The notes under the pieces were generated by a model. It did no database searches. It saw only the letters and a list, made by a program, of their open reading frames with translations, and was not told the origin of the DNA. Source: Massilia sp. CFBP 13721 (GTDB lineage Bacteria > Pseudomonadota > Gammaproteobacteria > Burkholderiales > Burkholderiaceae_D). Taken from it: DNA of 64,000 nt. The position numbers and the translations under genes are program-made. The DNA is taken from NCBI RefSeq assembly GCF_014842025.1, contig NZ_JACYUY010000012.1:62001-126000 (forward strand). Reading direction: 5' to 3'. Of the stretch, positions 32,640 to 41,711 are shown piece after piece. Each line of letters begins with the position of its first letter. The stretch's first letter is position 1.

Positions 32640-34091
32640 ATGACAAAACTTCGCCGTTCACTTGTAATCAATTTCCTTTCTTCGTCCGGGGCGGCGCTCC
32701 TGCAATTCATTACCAGCATTTTCCTGGCGCGCCTGCTCAGCCCAAGTGAAATCGGCGTGTTTTCGATGGCGATGGTGTTCGTTGGCATTGCCCACATGTT
32801 CCGTGACTTCGGTGTGCCGAGTTATCTGCAGCGCGAAGCGAACCTGACGCCGGAAAAGATCCGCTCGGCGATCGGTGTCATGTTTGCATCGACCTGGTCG
32901 ATGGCAACCATCCTGTACCTGGCGAGCGGATCGATTGGCGCCTGGTTCAATGAACCCGCCACCATCCCGATCATCCGCCTGTTGGCGATCGGCTTCCTCT
33001 TGATTCCATTCGGTGCCATTACGCACGCCATGCTGGTGCGTGAACTGGCTGCCGATAAGCAGGCCGTTGTTTCGGCAGGCAGTACGGTGAGTTATTGCGT
33101 CAGCTGCGTCACGCTGGCTGCGCTCGGTTGCGGCACCTTGAGTATTGCCTGGGCAAACCTGATCAGCAATGCCGTCACGGCGCTGATGTACATTCCTTAC
33201 CGTCCGCCCGGCATGCCCTGGATGCCTTCATTCCGCCATTGGAAAGGGATTGCCAACTTCGGCATGGCAACCTTGATGACCAATACCTTGAACGCGCTCA
33301 GCAACTCGCTTCCCGACGTCCTGCTGGGAAAGCTCAGCAACGCGCGCGCGGTCGGGCTGTTCAGCCGTGCCAACTCGACAGTGGCCCTGTTCACTTTCAT
33401 TGCGGGTTCCACGATCAGCTATGGCGCGGTGGCCTACATGTCGCAGTCGCACCATCGCGGCGAATCCCTCGCGCCCACGCTGGCGCGCACGACGGCGCTG
33501 CTGACCGGCGTAGCCTGGCCGGCGTACGCGCTGACGGCGTTGCTGGGGCACGATATCGTCTTTACCTTGTACGGCGAAAAGTGGCTCAACTGCGTCCCGG
33601 CGATCCTGCCACTCACCGTGGCTGCCGCGGTATCGATCCTGTTTCAGTATGCCCCACCGGCACTGACTGCCATTGGCCGGCCGTACCTGAGCGCCTTACC
33701 GGCAGCGCTTACCCTGTTCTCGCGGATCGTGCTTGCCTTTATCTTGTTCAATGGCGACCTGGCCAACTATGCCTGGTCGATTGCCATTGCCACCATCGTC
33801 GTGGCCCCGGTCATCATCTTCCAGCAAGGCCGGTATCTTGGCTTTGGCTTGCGCCCCATGCTGATGAGTCTTCGCGCCAGCCTGGCCGTCACGCTGATGT
33901 GCCTGATTGGTGGCGCAGCGATCATGCTCGTGCTTCCTGCTACGATGGCCCCGATGGCACGCCTGCTGGTGCTGATGCTGGCCCTGGTCCCCATCTGGTA
34001 TGGCGCACTGCGCCTGACGCGCCACGAATTGCTGCCCGAAGTGCACCAGATCGTGGCGGGCGTACGTGCACGCTTGCCGCAGTTCGTCTGA
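32640..34091 (+). CDS. Oligosaccharide flippase (Wzx/MOP superfamily), copy 1
   Basis: This is a 483-residue membrane protein with about 14 hydrophobic helices. It starts RRSLVINFLSSSGAALLQF and then has LARLLSPSEIGVFSM, a typical opening of polysaccharide-specific MOP transporters. It would flip a lipid-linked repeat unit across the inner membrane. The conserved VGLFSRANSTVAL, AYMSQSHHRGES and PPALTAIGRPYL segments are shared almost word for word with the second copy at 50186, so the two are paralogs. The ATG at 32640 was chosen for alignment with that paralog. It is preceded by a 166-base gap. Confidence 0.93.
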   Translation: MTKLRRSLVINFLSSSGAALLQFITSIFLARLLSPSEIGVFSMAMVFVGIAHMFRDFGVPSYLQREANLTPEKIRSAIGVMFASTWSMATILYLASGSIGAWFNEPATIPIIRLLAIGFLLIPFGAITHAMLVRELAADKQAVVSAGSTVSYCVSCVTLAALGCGTLSIAWANLISNAVTALMYIPYRPPGMPWMPSFRHWKGIANFGMATLMTNTLNALSNSLPDVLLGKLSNARAVGLFSRANSTVALFTFIAGSTISYGAVAYMSQSHHRGESLAPTLARTTALLTGVAWPAYALTALLGHDIVFTLYGEKWLNCVPAILPLTVAAAVSILFQYAPPALTAIGRPYLSALPAALTLFSRIVLAFILFNGDLANYAWSIAIATIVVAPVIIFQQGRYLGFGLRPMLMSLRASLAVTLMCLIGGAAIMLVLPATMAPMARLLVLMLALVPIWYGALRLTRHELLPEVHQIVAGVRARLPQFV

Positions 34092-34147
34092 TGAATATGG
34101 CGGCGTGGACGAGGACGTTTTAATCACAGTAACAATTTGGAGACATC

Positions 34148-35110
34148 GTGGACTGCAGAAGCCCGACCATTTCGCTGGTCATCCCGACCTACAACCGGGG
34201 CCACCTTATTGCCGAGACACTCGACAGCGCGCTGGCGCAACATCCACCGTTCCTCGAAATAATCGTCGTCGACGATGGCTCGACCGACGACACCACGGCG
34301 GTCTTGGCTTCCTACGCAGGCCGGGTGCAGCTCCTCGGCGGTCCGAATGGCGGAGTGCAGCGCGCGCGTAATCGCGGCGTTGCCGCCGCCCGCGGCGAAT
34401 TCATTGCATTGTGCGATTCCGACGATTTACTGGAAGCCGGTTACGTCGACGCAATGCAAGACTGGTTGCGCGCGCACCCGGAATGCAACAGCATTTACAA
34501 CAACTTCGTGACGTTCGATGAAAACGGTACGCAGGCCGATAAACTTTCCAGCGCGCCGCGCGACTTTTTTGATGGCGCCGAGCGCAGCGGCGCATTCTGG
34601 CATGGCATTCCCGACCTGTACCAGCGCATTCTGCGCTTTCAACCGTTATTCCCGTCGGGGAATGTCATCCGCCGCTCCTTGTACACCGAACTGGGCGGAT
34701 ACGACAGCCGCTTCAACGGCGTCGGTGCCGAAGATTTCGAATTTGCCCTGCGTCTGGTCGAGGCCGGCGAAACGGCGGTGTGCGCTACGCCGATGATTCG
34801 CATTCGACGGCACGGCGCCAATGACTCGAGCGACAATGTGCGCCAGGTCCATGGCACGATCCAGATTCTGGAATTCGCGCTGGCCCACCATCGCAGCGCG
34901 GTGCTGTATGGCGAAGCCATTCGTGAGAGCATTAAAGAGCGCCGCCTCAGCGTTTTCAATGGGGCCTTCGAGCGCGGCGCGTTCGACATGGCAACGCAAA
35001 TGCTGGACGTGCTGCGCCCGCCGCCAGGCGACAAAAAATTCCGGCTCAAAGCCATGATCACGCGCTTGCCGCCACTGCCGCGTCAGCTGTTGTGGCGCCT
35101 GAGCCAATAA
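34148..35110 (+). CDS. Glycosyltransferase family 2
   Basis: This 320-residue cytoplasmic GT-A enzyme has the opening SLVIPTYNRGHLIAETL, the nucleotide motif VVDDGSTDDT (about 38-47) and the metal motif CDSDD (about 94-98). The C-terminal half is an acceptor-binding region without membrane helices. It would add one sugar to the lipid-linked repeat unit; donor and acceptor are unknown. The GTG start at 34148 is supported by a GGAG ribosome site (34139-34142) six bases upstream. Confidence 0.9.
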   Translation: MDCRSPTISLVIPTYNRGHLIAETLDSALAQHPPFLEIIVVDDGSTDDTTAVLASYAGRVQLLGGPNGGVQRARNRGVAAARGEFIALCDSDDLLEAGYVDAMQDWLRAHPECNSIYNNFVTFDENGTQADKLSSAPRDFFDGAERSGAFWHGIPDLYQRILRFQPLFPSGNVIRRSLYTELGGYDSRFNGVGAEDFEFALRLVEAGETAVCATPMIRIRRHGANDSSDNVRQVHGTIQILEFALAHHRSAVLYGEAIRESIKERRLSVFNGAFERGAFDMATQMLDVLRPPPGDKKFRLKAMITRLPPLPRQLLWRLSQ

Positions 35111-35212
35111 AGGACATACCGGTCGCCTCTCTCGCTCACGAACATGGGCCATTGATATTGCCAGGCTCTGCTTCGTTCGGTTTCGCCCATTTCTCTTTGT
35201 TTCGTGCCCTTC

Positions 35213-36100
35213 ATGTCGATCAAAACACTGCTATTCCCCACACTCAATCGTGCCCCGCGCCGCGCCTTGCTCGAACCATTCGAGGCTGGCACGTCGATTC
35301 CACGCATTATTCACCAGACATTTTACGAGCGCCAGTTATCGGACCGCTTGCAAGAAAATGTGGACCGGTTGCGCGCGTTGAATCCTGGATGGGAATACCG
35401 GTTTTACGACGACAACGATATTGCCACTTTCATCAAAGGAAATTACCCGGCATGGGTGTGGAGTTATTTCGAACGCATCGATCCGCGCTATGGCGCTGCG
35501 CGCGCCGATTTTTTCCGCTATCTGCTGATGTACAAGGTCGGTGGCCTGTACCTGGATATCAAGAGCACGGCCACGCGCCCGCTCGATTCCGTCCTCAAGC
35601 CCGACGACCGCTTCATCCTGTCGCAGTGGTATTTACCGAATGGAGAATTTGAACATTCCGACGGTTTTATCTATGACCTGCGCCATATACCCGGCGGCGA
35701 ATTCCAGCAATGGCACATCTTGTGCGCGCCGGGCCATCCATACATGAAAGCGGTGCTGGAAGCGGTCATGGCCAACATCGACGCCTATGATCCTTATCTG
35801 CATCAGACCGGCAAGCCCGGGGTCTTGCGCGTCACCGGGCCGATCGCTTATACGCTGGCGATCCGGCGCATCATGGCGGATCATCCGCACCGCGACGTCG
35901 ATGGCCGCAACGAGATTGGCCTGGAATACAACGTCTACGGTGAAAACATGCAACACGTCAAGGTGTTCGCCGGCCATTATTCGAAACAGACGGCACCGAT
36001 CGTGCGTTTGAGCCCGCTCAAACGCCTGGTGAGCCGGGTGTATGGGCTGGTTCAGTACCTGCATTACCGGGTCCGCGACCCGGCCAAGCTGAAGGCCTGA
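35213..36100 (+). CDS. Glycosyltransferase family 32 (Gly_transf_sug), copy 1
   Basis: The product is 295 residues. The family opening IPRIIHQTFYE (about 28-38) is followed by the nucleotide-sugar site RADFFRYLLMYKVGGLYLDI (about 102-121). Here the acidic motif reads D-I-K rather than the usual D-x-D, and the paralog at 37475 has the same change. Similar capsular enzymes transfer hexoses or hexosamines. Start choice: ATG at 35213 (MSIKTLLFPTLNRA) matches the paralog start, whereas GTG at 35204 adds only three residues. It ends two bases before the stop of the opposite-strand GT2 gene, with no terminator between. Confidence 0.88.
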   Translation: MSIKTLLFPTLNRAPRRALLEPFEAGTSIPRIIHQTFYERQLSDRLQENVDRLRALNPGWEYRFYDDNDIATFIKGNYPAWVWSYFERIDPRYGAARADFFRYLLMYKVGGLYLDIKSTATRPLDSVLKPDDRFILSQWYLPNGEFEHSDGFIYDLRHIPGGEFQQWHILCAPGHPYMKAVLEAVMANIDAYDPYLHQTGKPGVLRVTGPIAYTLAIRRIMADHPHRDVDGRNEIGLEYNVYGENMQHVKVFAGHYSKQTAPIVRLSPLKRLVSRVYGLVQYLHYRVRDPAKLKA

Positions 36101-36102
36101 AC

Positions 36103-37146
36103 TCAGGGACGCTGTCGCTGCGGCGGCAGTTTCTTGCGGTAATACAGTGCTGATATGGCGCATGCTGCCCGCATCAGCAACGGCACCTTGCGGTCATATG
36201 ACGGGCCGCCAAACTTGCGGTTGAAAAAATCGGACACGGCGATCAGGGTAGTATCAGCCTGTTTTGTCCAGCCATTCCGATACAGCCGGTTGGCGTCGTA
36301 CAGCGCCCGGTCGAGCAGGCGCGGGATCAAAAAACGCCGGTAGCCGGCTGGCGTATTTTTTTGCCAGAACAAGAGCTCGTTTCGCTGCAGCAGATAGACC
36401 ATATACAGAGGGAACTCTTCGTACATTTTCTTGACGTCATGCAGGACGGTGGCATCGAATGCGCACTGGCTGAACCAGCCTTTTGCGGCCAGTCGTACGC
36501 CGATATCGTTATCGTCGTAGTAGGCAAACAGATTGTCGTCGAGCGGACCGGTGTCACGCAAGGCCGCCACACGGAACAGCACCGCGGTGCCGTCGACCCA
36601 GGTCGCCTCGGGATGCGCTGCCTGAAAGCGTTTTCCTTCCTCGATCGAGACGATGCGGCGGTCCCGCAATTTGGCCCAGTCGTGGGTATTGATGCAGCGC
36701 GCGACCGTAGTGCCATCGTCGATGTCGCGCAAAACAGGCGAGACTGCGCCACATTGCGGGCTGGTTTGCAACACGGTCACCAGTTCTTCGAGCGTGCCCG
36801 GCATGACAGCGGCATCGTTGTTCAGCAGCCAGATGAAGTCGTAGCCCTCCTTCATTGCAATGTCGATAGCGACGTTGTGTCCACCAGTAAAGCCGAGGTT
36901 GACCGGTAGCCGCTTCAGGATGGCGTCATGAGCAGCCATTCCTGCCTCCAGCTGCGCGATATCGTCGGGGCGTGACCCGTTATCGATGACCAGGATGGTG
37001 ACATCGGCTTGCGTGACGGCCCGCTGGTCACGAAGGGATTCCAGGCAATGCAACGTTCTTTGCGCGCGGTTCCAGTTCAGGATGCTGATAAGTACCTTGG
37101 CCCGCGTTGCCGGCTGCGTGGTCTGCTGCAAGACTGCTGTATTCAT
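36103..37146 (-). CDS. Glycosyltransferase family 2 (rhamnosyltransferase-like)
   Basis: This is a 347-residue GT-A enzyme. It has ISILNWNRAQRTLHCLESL (about 20-38), VIDNGSRPDD, LGFTGGHNVA and the metal motif LLNNDAAV. The N-N-D variant is typical of rhamnosyl- and related transferases. No membrane helix is seen. It is the only glycosyltransferase of this block encoded on the minus strand and is divergent from the second GT32 gene, with a 328-base promoter region between. That orientation suggests it was added or inverted separately. Confidence 0.88.
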   Translation of the reverse strand: MNTAVLQQTTQPATRAKVLISILNWNRAQRTLHCLESLRDQRAVTQADVTILVIDNGSRPDDIAQLEAGMAAHDAILKRLPVNLGFTGGHNVAIDIAMKEGYDFIWLLNNDAAVMPGTLEELVTVLQTSPQCGAVSPVLRDIDDGTTVARCINTHDWAKLRDRRIVSIEEGKRFQAAHPEATWVDGTAVLFRVAALRDTGPLDDNLFAYYDDNDIGVRLAAKGWFSQCAFDATVLHDVKKMYEEFPLYMVYLLQRNELLFWQKNTPAGYRRFLIPRLLDRALYDANRLYRNGWTKQADTTLIAVSDFFNRKFGGPSYDRKVPLLMRAACAISALYYRKKLPPQRQRP

Positions 37147-37474
37147 TATTTATGGTGATTCATAAGAGTAGCCGGAAAAAACCAGCGGATTCAGGACGCG
37201 CCCGAGGAGAAGTCGCGTTGAGGGCAGTGGCTCACGAGGGCTGCGGCGCGCGGGGGAGGAGCAGCGGTGTCCGGGATGAAATCTGGAGAAGTGTGCTCAT
37301 GAACGCGTGCTGTGGAAACCGGCCGGCCATCCGAAACAGAAAGATAGTAATCCAGCATCTTACCATCGCCTTCCAACCAATCGAGGTCTTGCAAGCGCGC
37401 TGCCAAGAGGCTCGACCGATCAGCTGCGTTGCGCGTATACTCGGCGACGCATCCAGCACCGTTCCAAGGACTTC
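37147..37474 (+). other. Divergent promoter region between GT2 (minus) and GT32 copy 2
   Basis: This is 328 bases without a gene. For the plus side TCGACC (37412-37417) and TATACT (37436-37441) with 18-base spacing form a fair sigma-70 candidate, giving a leader of about 27 bases. No convincing minus promoter was found. Confidence 0.45.
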
Positions 37475-38356
37475 ATGTCAGTCAAAGAAAAGATCTTCCC
37501 AACGCTGAACCGCGCGGTATGCCGGAGCGATGTCCCTGTTAACGATATGGGCGCAGCCATTCCGCGTATCTTGCACCAGACGTTTTATGAAAGGACGCTG
37601 GCGCCGCAGTTGCAGCACAATGTCGACCAGCTGCAGGCTGCAAATCCCGGTTGGGAATACCGCTTCTACACCGATGACGACATCGTCCGTTTCATTCGCG
37701 AAAACTACCCGGCCTCCGTATTGGAACGGTTTTTGCGCATCGATGCACGCTACGGCGCCGCGCGGGCGGATTTGTTTCGTTACCTGCTGATGTACAAGGT
37801 GGGCGGCGTCTACCTCGACATCAAAAGCGGCGCCGCGCGCCCGTTCGACAGCGTGCTGCGGCCAGACGATCGTTTCGTGCTGTCGCACTGGAACGAACAC
37901 GACGCTGCAAATGGCTGGGGTCAGCACTATGAATTGCGTGACATCGCCGCGGGTGAATTACAGCAGTGGCACATCATTTGCGCACCGGGCCATCCGTTCA
38001 TGAAAGCCGTCATCGATACCGTCCTGGCCAATATCGATACCTACCTACCGAGCCTGCACGGCGTGGGCAAGAACGGCGTGCTGCGGGTGACTGGTCCCAT
38101 CGCTTATACGCGCGCCATCCATCGCATCCTGGCGCAGCATCCGCACCGCCTCGCCGACAGCGAGCGTGATCTCGGCCTGACATACAACATCTACCGTAAC
38201 CAGTCGCACGAAACGGCTTTTAAATCGCACTATTCGGTGCAGAGCCATCCTTTACTGCATCTTGGTGTCGGCAAACGCATCATGACGCGATTCTGGCGCA
38301 TGGTGCAGTTCACTTACGACGTCGCCAGCGGCCGCCTGCGCAAGACGAAATCCTGA
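37475..38356 (+). CDS. Glycosyltransferase family 32, copy 2
   Basis: This 293-residue paralog of the enzyme at 35213 also begins with a short IFPTLNRA leader, then IPRILHQTFYE (about 28-38) and RADLFRYLLMYKVGGVYLDI (about 102-121). The D-I-K variation of the metal motif is the same. The two copies are clearly similar along their whole length, with the greatest difference around the region after YLDIKS, where acceptor choice may be set. The ATG at 37475 has AAGGA five bases upstream. It is probably monocistronic, with a 315-base gap after it. Confidence 0.88.
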   Translation: MSVKEKIFPTLNRAVCRSDVPVNDMGAAIPRILHQTFYERTLAPQLQHNVDQLQAANPGWEYRFYTDDDIVRFIRENYPASVLERFLRIDARYGAARADLFRYLLMYKVGGVYLDIKSGAARPFDSVLRPDDRFVLSHWNEHDAANGWGQHYELRDIAAGELQQWHIICAPGHPFMKAVIDTVLANIDTYLPSLHGVGKNGVLRVTGPIAYTRAIHRILAQHPHRLADSERDLGLTYNIYRNQSHETAFKSHYSVQSHPLLHLGVGKRIMTRFWRMVQFTYDVASGRLRKTKS

Positions 38357-38671
38357 ACACGCTGATAGACCGATGCATCCTGTGCCTGTCGCGGGACACG
38401 GTGTCACGCATGACGCGTTATTCACGCCATCAGTCGCCTGATTTCCAGTGCAGAAATGCTTGCGTGCGGACCTGCCAGTACTGGTGCGCCGCCTGGTAAA
38501 AGAGTTCGGCCGGTTCCTTGATAGCTGTCCGTGGCTTTATTGCATGAATATTTCGCTGAGTCATTTCACCGACATCGGGAAATTCATTAAAATTTTGTTA
38601 AATTAAATAACGGTTCATAGACTGATGTAACAAAGATTTTATTTATAAAAACAATAACATATACTCGAAAT
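38357..38671 (+). other. AT-rich intergenic region before the second large membrane protein
   Basis: This is 315 bases with no credible gene. The last about 100 bases are strongly AT-rich. A candidate promoter is TTGTTA (38595-38600) with TAGACT (38618-38623) at 17-base spacing, which would leave a leader of about 40 bases. Confidence 0.45.
38595..38623 (+). promoter_or_regulatory. Candidate sigma-70 promoter
   Basis: TTGTTA (38595-38600) and TAGACT (38618-38623) are spaced by 17 bases in AT-rich sequence upstream of the 38672 gene. Each matches four of six consensus bases. Confidence 0.4.
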
Positions 38672-40375
38672 ATGAATATCTTTTCGAGTCAGATTCGTAC
38701 CTCAGCGCCTGTTTTATCCGCGATTGCGCCAGAACGCCGGCTGCGCTCCGGCGCCGTAGTAGCGTTGTGCCTGTTCATCGGTCTGTTGTGGCTGTATCCC
38801 TTGGCAACCTTGAAGCTGGCGCATCAGAACGATATCGCTGTTCACCTGCGTTGGGTGGAACAGTTCCATACGGCCTTGCAGGATGGTGTCCTGCTGCCAA
38901 GGTGGGCCAATGCCGCCCAGCTTGGCCTGGGCGACCCTTCCTTTTTTTACTACCAGCCGCTTTTTTATTACATCAGCAGCCTGTTCCTAATTTTGGGTGC
39001 AGGCCCGGAGCGAGCATTGCTCCTGGCTGCTGTCATCCCCTTCTTGATGATTGCAGGAATTGTATATTGGCATTTCCTGCGTTGGTATTCAATGCGCGCC
39101 GCCGTGCTGGGGACAATGTTCGTCGCCGGCTGTCCGACCCTGTATTTCATGTCGACTCACCTGGCGGCCTTTCCATGGACGTTGAGCATCCCGTTCAGCA
39201 TCCTGTTCGCCGCCGAGAGCGTGCGCGACAAACCACGCGCGCGCTACATTGCTGTACTGCTGTGCCTGATTTGCCTGAGCCATCTGCTCAGTGGATTGAT
39301 GGTCTTGCTGTGCACAGGTTTGGCACGGCTGGTTGTCGTGCCACTGCGACCCCGCACGCTGACCTTGCACGCCCCCTGGCTCGGCGGCATCGTGCTTGGG
39401 CTGGCCCTGGCGGCGTTCTTCGTTTATCCGGCGCTGACCCAGATGCACCTGATCAACCCGGCCGGTTGGGAAGAAAATTTTAATTGGCGCCGCTGCTTCG
39501 CCTTGCCGTTTGTCAGCCAGTTCCTGTTCGGTACCTACTGGTTCGGCGTGCAGTGGCCGTTCTCGCTCGTTTGCATGGGCATGATCCTGCTCGTGCTGGT
39601 TCCGCGCTCACCACTGCCATTGACTCCCCGCCAACGCAATGCGAAGCGCCTGGCGATCGTGGCCTTGTGCGCGCTTGCCCTGGGTAGCGAACTGGCCTAT
39701 CCGTTGTACGCGCTATTGCCGCCGATGCAAAAGCTGCAGTTTCCCTACCGCTTCATGTTCCTGGCCTCGATCTTGGTCAGCATTGCGCTGATGATTCACC
39801 TGAACGAAGGCGCCTGGGCACGCTGGAGCAAAGTGGCGCGTGGCGCTGCCGTGCTCCTGATTGCATTGCAATGCGGCCAGGCCGCAATCCTGCAACTGAA
39901 AATCGCGCGCGACGGCGAGCGCATGGCGAGCCACGATAAATATTTCAATGGCCGTTTCGGCCAACCTGAATACTTGCTGGCTGTACGCGGTCCGCTGTGG
40001 ATCGATTATGCCAATGCCGGCGCACTGGCGGGAGACTGCGCGCGCCTGAACATCGAATGCAGCGATGTCGTCCAGCGCAGCCATGCCTTCACAGCCACCA
40101 TCAAGACACCTCGCCCCCTCCGCCTGCGCTTGCCCGTATTTGCATTCCCTGCGTGGCAGGCCACGGTGAATGACCAGGCGAAAACAGTTTATATAGATAA
40201 GGAAACAGGCGTCATTGCGCTTGATCTGGCGCCGGGGGTACATAAGGTCACACTGCAATTCGGTCGTTTGCCAGCCGAAATCACGGGGCTGTGGATGAGT
40301 GCGGGCGCGCTGTTGATCCTGCTCTTGCTGGCGCGCCACGCGCACCGCCACGCCGTGACAGCAAATGCGATGTGA
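38672..40375 (+). CDS. Large polytopic membrane protein, PTPS-related family, copy 2
   Basis: This 567-residue paralog of the protein at 27786 has the same helix layout and the same signature loops. HQNDIAVHLRWVEQFHTAL follows the first helix, then LPRWANAAQLGLGDPSFFYY, LSHLLSGLMVLLC and LQFPYRFMF. The C-terminal beta-rich periplasmic domain (about 440-535) is also retained. Unlike copy 1 it has no GtrA/GtrB genes next to it and has its own AT-rich promoter region. A GT-C-like transferase role is inferred from the family style and context. The ATG at 38672 is the first in frame. Confidence 0.75.
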   Translation: MNIFSSQIRTSAPVLSAIAPERRLRSGAVVALCLFIGLLWLYPLATLKLAHQNDIAVHLRWVEQFHTALQDGVLLPRWANAAQLGLGDPSFFYYQPLFYYISSLFLILGAGPERALLLAAVIPFLMIAGIVYWHFLRWYSMRAAVLGTMFVAGCPTLYFMSTHLAAFPWTLSIPFSILFAAESVRDKPRARYIAVLLCLICLSHLLSGLMVLLCTGLARLVVVPLRPRTLTLHAPWLGGIVLGLALAAFFVYPALTQMHLINPAGWEENFNWRRCFALPFVSQFLFGTYWFGVQWPFSLVCMGMILLVLVPRSPLPLTPRQRNAKRLAIVALCALALGSELAYPLYALLPPMQKLQFPYRFMFLASILVSIALMIHLNEGAWARWSKVARGAAVLLIALQCGQAAILQLKIARDGERMASHDKYFNGRFGQPEYLLAVRGPLWIDYANAGALAGDCARLNIECSDVVQRSHAFTATIKTPRPLRLRLPVFAFPAWQATVNDQAKTVYIDKETGVIALDLAPGVHKVTLQFGRLPAEITGLWMSAGALLILLLLARHAHRHAVTANAM

Positions 40376-40496
40376 CTTGAGGACCCGATGCGCGCAAGAC
40401 GCCAAACCCTTTCGTTCAATACGCGAAGGGCAGAGATAATTGGCTGAACATGCCGCTTACCGGCAGTAACCCAAGCCCCGATCCATATCCGAAAAT

Positions 40497-41564
40497 TCAG
40501 GCGACAAGTGGTTTCGTGATGCTCAAGCGTGACATGGCGAATGCTGCCACCGTGGACAGTGCGAACACAGCGATGACATAGAAGATGTCGTCGACCCATC
40601 CAATGCCAGTCCAATGATGCCGGAAAGCAAAAAGATCGACGAAAACGTAATGGACGGCATATACCCCTAACACGATTGGCCCGACACCAGACAGCGTATC
40701 CCAACGAAGGCGGGGATGATTGGAGAGCGCCATCATGGACACGCCCATGCCTACAAAGAACGTACTGACTACATAATCTTGCCGCAGGCTGGTTCCCCAT
40801 GTTTTAAAAAGATAATTCAGCTCAAGAAATTGCAAGACAAGTGCAGCAAGGGTAAGAGCGAATCCATAGATAAACCAGGAATGCGTTGGCTTGAGTTGCT
40901 GTAGTACATGGCCGGCAACGAAAAACAACAAGCCAAAAAATGGCCCATTTCGGAAATTGAACTGCGTATTGATTCCTAGCGGGCTGGCATTATAGGCTCC
41001 GCCTAGAAGGCCGACGGTATATAAACCAATTGCGACGATTACCAGTGCGCGGAGTCGGTTCTTTTCGAGAAAATAGGCTGTAAGCAGTAGGCTGATGAGC
41101 AAGGCTGGCAAGAACCAGAGATGCGCTTTGCTTCCTTGAAGCAAAGAGGTAACAGGTCGATGGATCAAGGCATCGATAAAGAAGTCGACTTCTTTAAGGA
41201 AAGCAATGCGGCCGTTCATTAACAGGAGATTCATTCCTGTTATGCAGACGTAAGCGAGCGACCATAACACGAACAGTGCCAAAATACGTTTGGCCGTTTT
41301 TTTCGACGAACCGAGTATGTCGTCGCTAGTAGAAATCTTTTTTGACCAGAAATATCCAGATGCAACAAAGAAAAACGGAACCGCGAATCGTGCCAGCTGA
41401 TTGATGACGATGGCAAGATTTAACTCGTTTCCGATAGATCTCGTATCCGAAAACGGGACTGTATGTATGGCAATGACTGCCAACATGGCCAGTACGCGGA
41501 AAGAGTCGACGCTTGCTAAACGTGGCAGGGTAGAGTTCACGAAAGAAGACAGGTTATGATTCAC
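40497..41564 (-). CDS. Acyltransferase family 3 membrane protein (OafA/WecH-like)
   Basis: This is a 355-residue membrane protein with about ten helices. The family opening is VDSFRVLAMLAVIAIHTVPF (about 19-38), where the His and preceding Arg are thought to matter for acyl transfer, and later VPFFFVASGYFW. Members O-acetylate or otherwise acylate polysaccharides using acyl-CoA. The gene is visibly lower in GC (about 48%) than all its neighbours and uses many A/T-ending codons. It is alone on the minus strand with gaps on both sides, consistent with recent acquisition. No partner SGNH domain is present. Confidence 0.9.
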   Translation of the reverse strand: MNHNLSSFVNSTLPRLASVDSFRVLAMLAVIAIHTVPFSDTRSIGNELNLAIVINQLARFAVPFFFVASGYFWSKKISTSDDILGSSKKTAKRILALFVLWSLAYVCITGMNLLLMNGRIAFLKEVDFFIDALIHRPVTSLLQGSKAHLWFLPALLISLLLTAYFLEKNRLRALVIVAIGLYTVGLLGGAYNASPLGINTQFNFRNGPFFGLLFFVAGHVLQQLKPTHSWFIYGFALTLAALVLQFLELNYLFKTWGTSLRQDYVVSTFFVGMGVSMMALSNHPRLRWDTLSGVGPIVLGVYAVHYVFVDLFAFRHHWTGIGWVDDIFYVIAVFALSTVAAFAMSRLSITKPLVA

Positions 41565-41711
41565 ATATAGCCGAGGGTGTTACCGGGAAGTGTTCGAAAC
41601 AAAGGCGAGCGATGACGGGAACATGATCGCACGAAACTGAACATGATTGTTCAGGTTGCGCGCGGACCACCACCATTCAGTCCCCACCAGGCAATGCGAA
41701 ACGCTGTTGAT

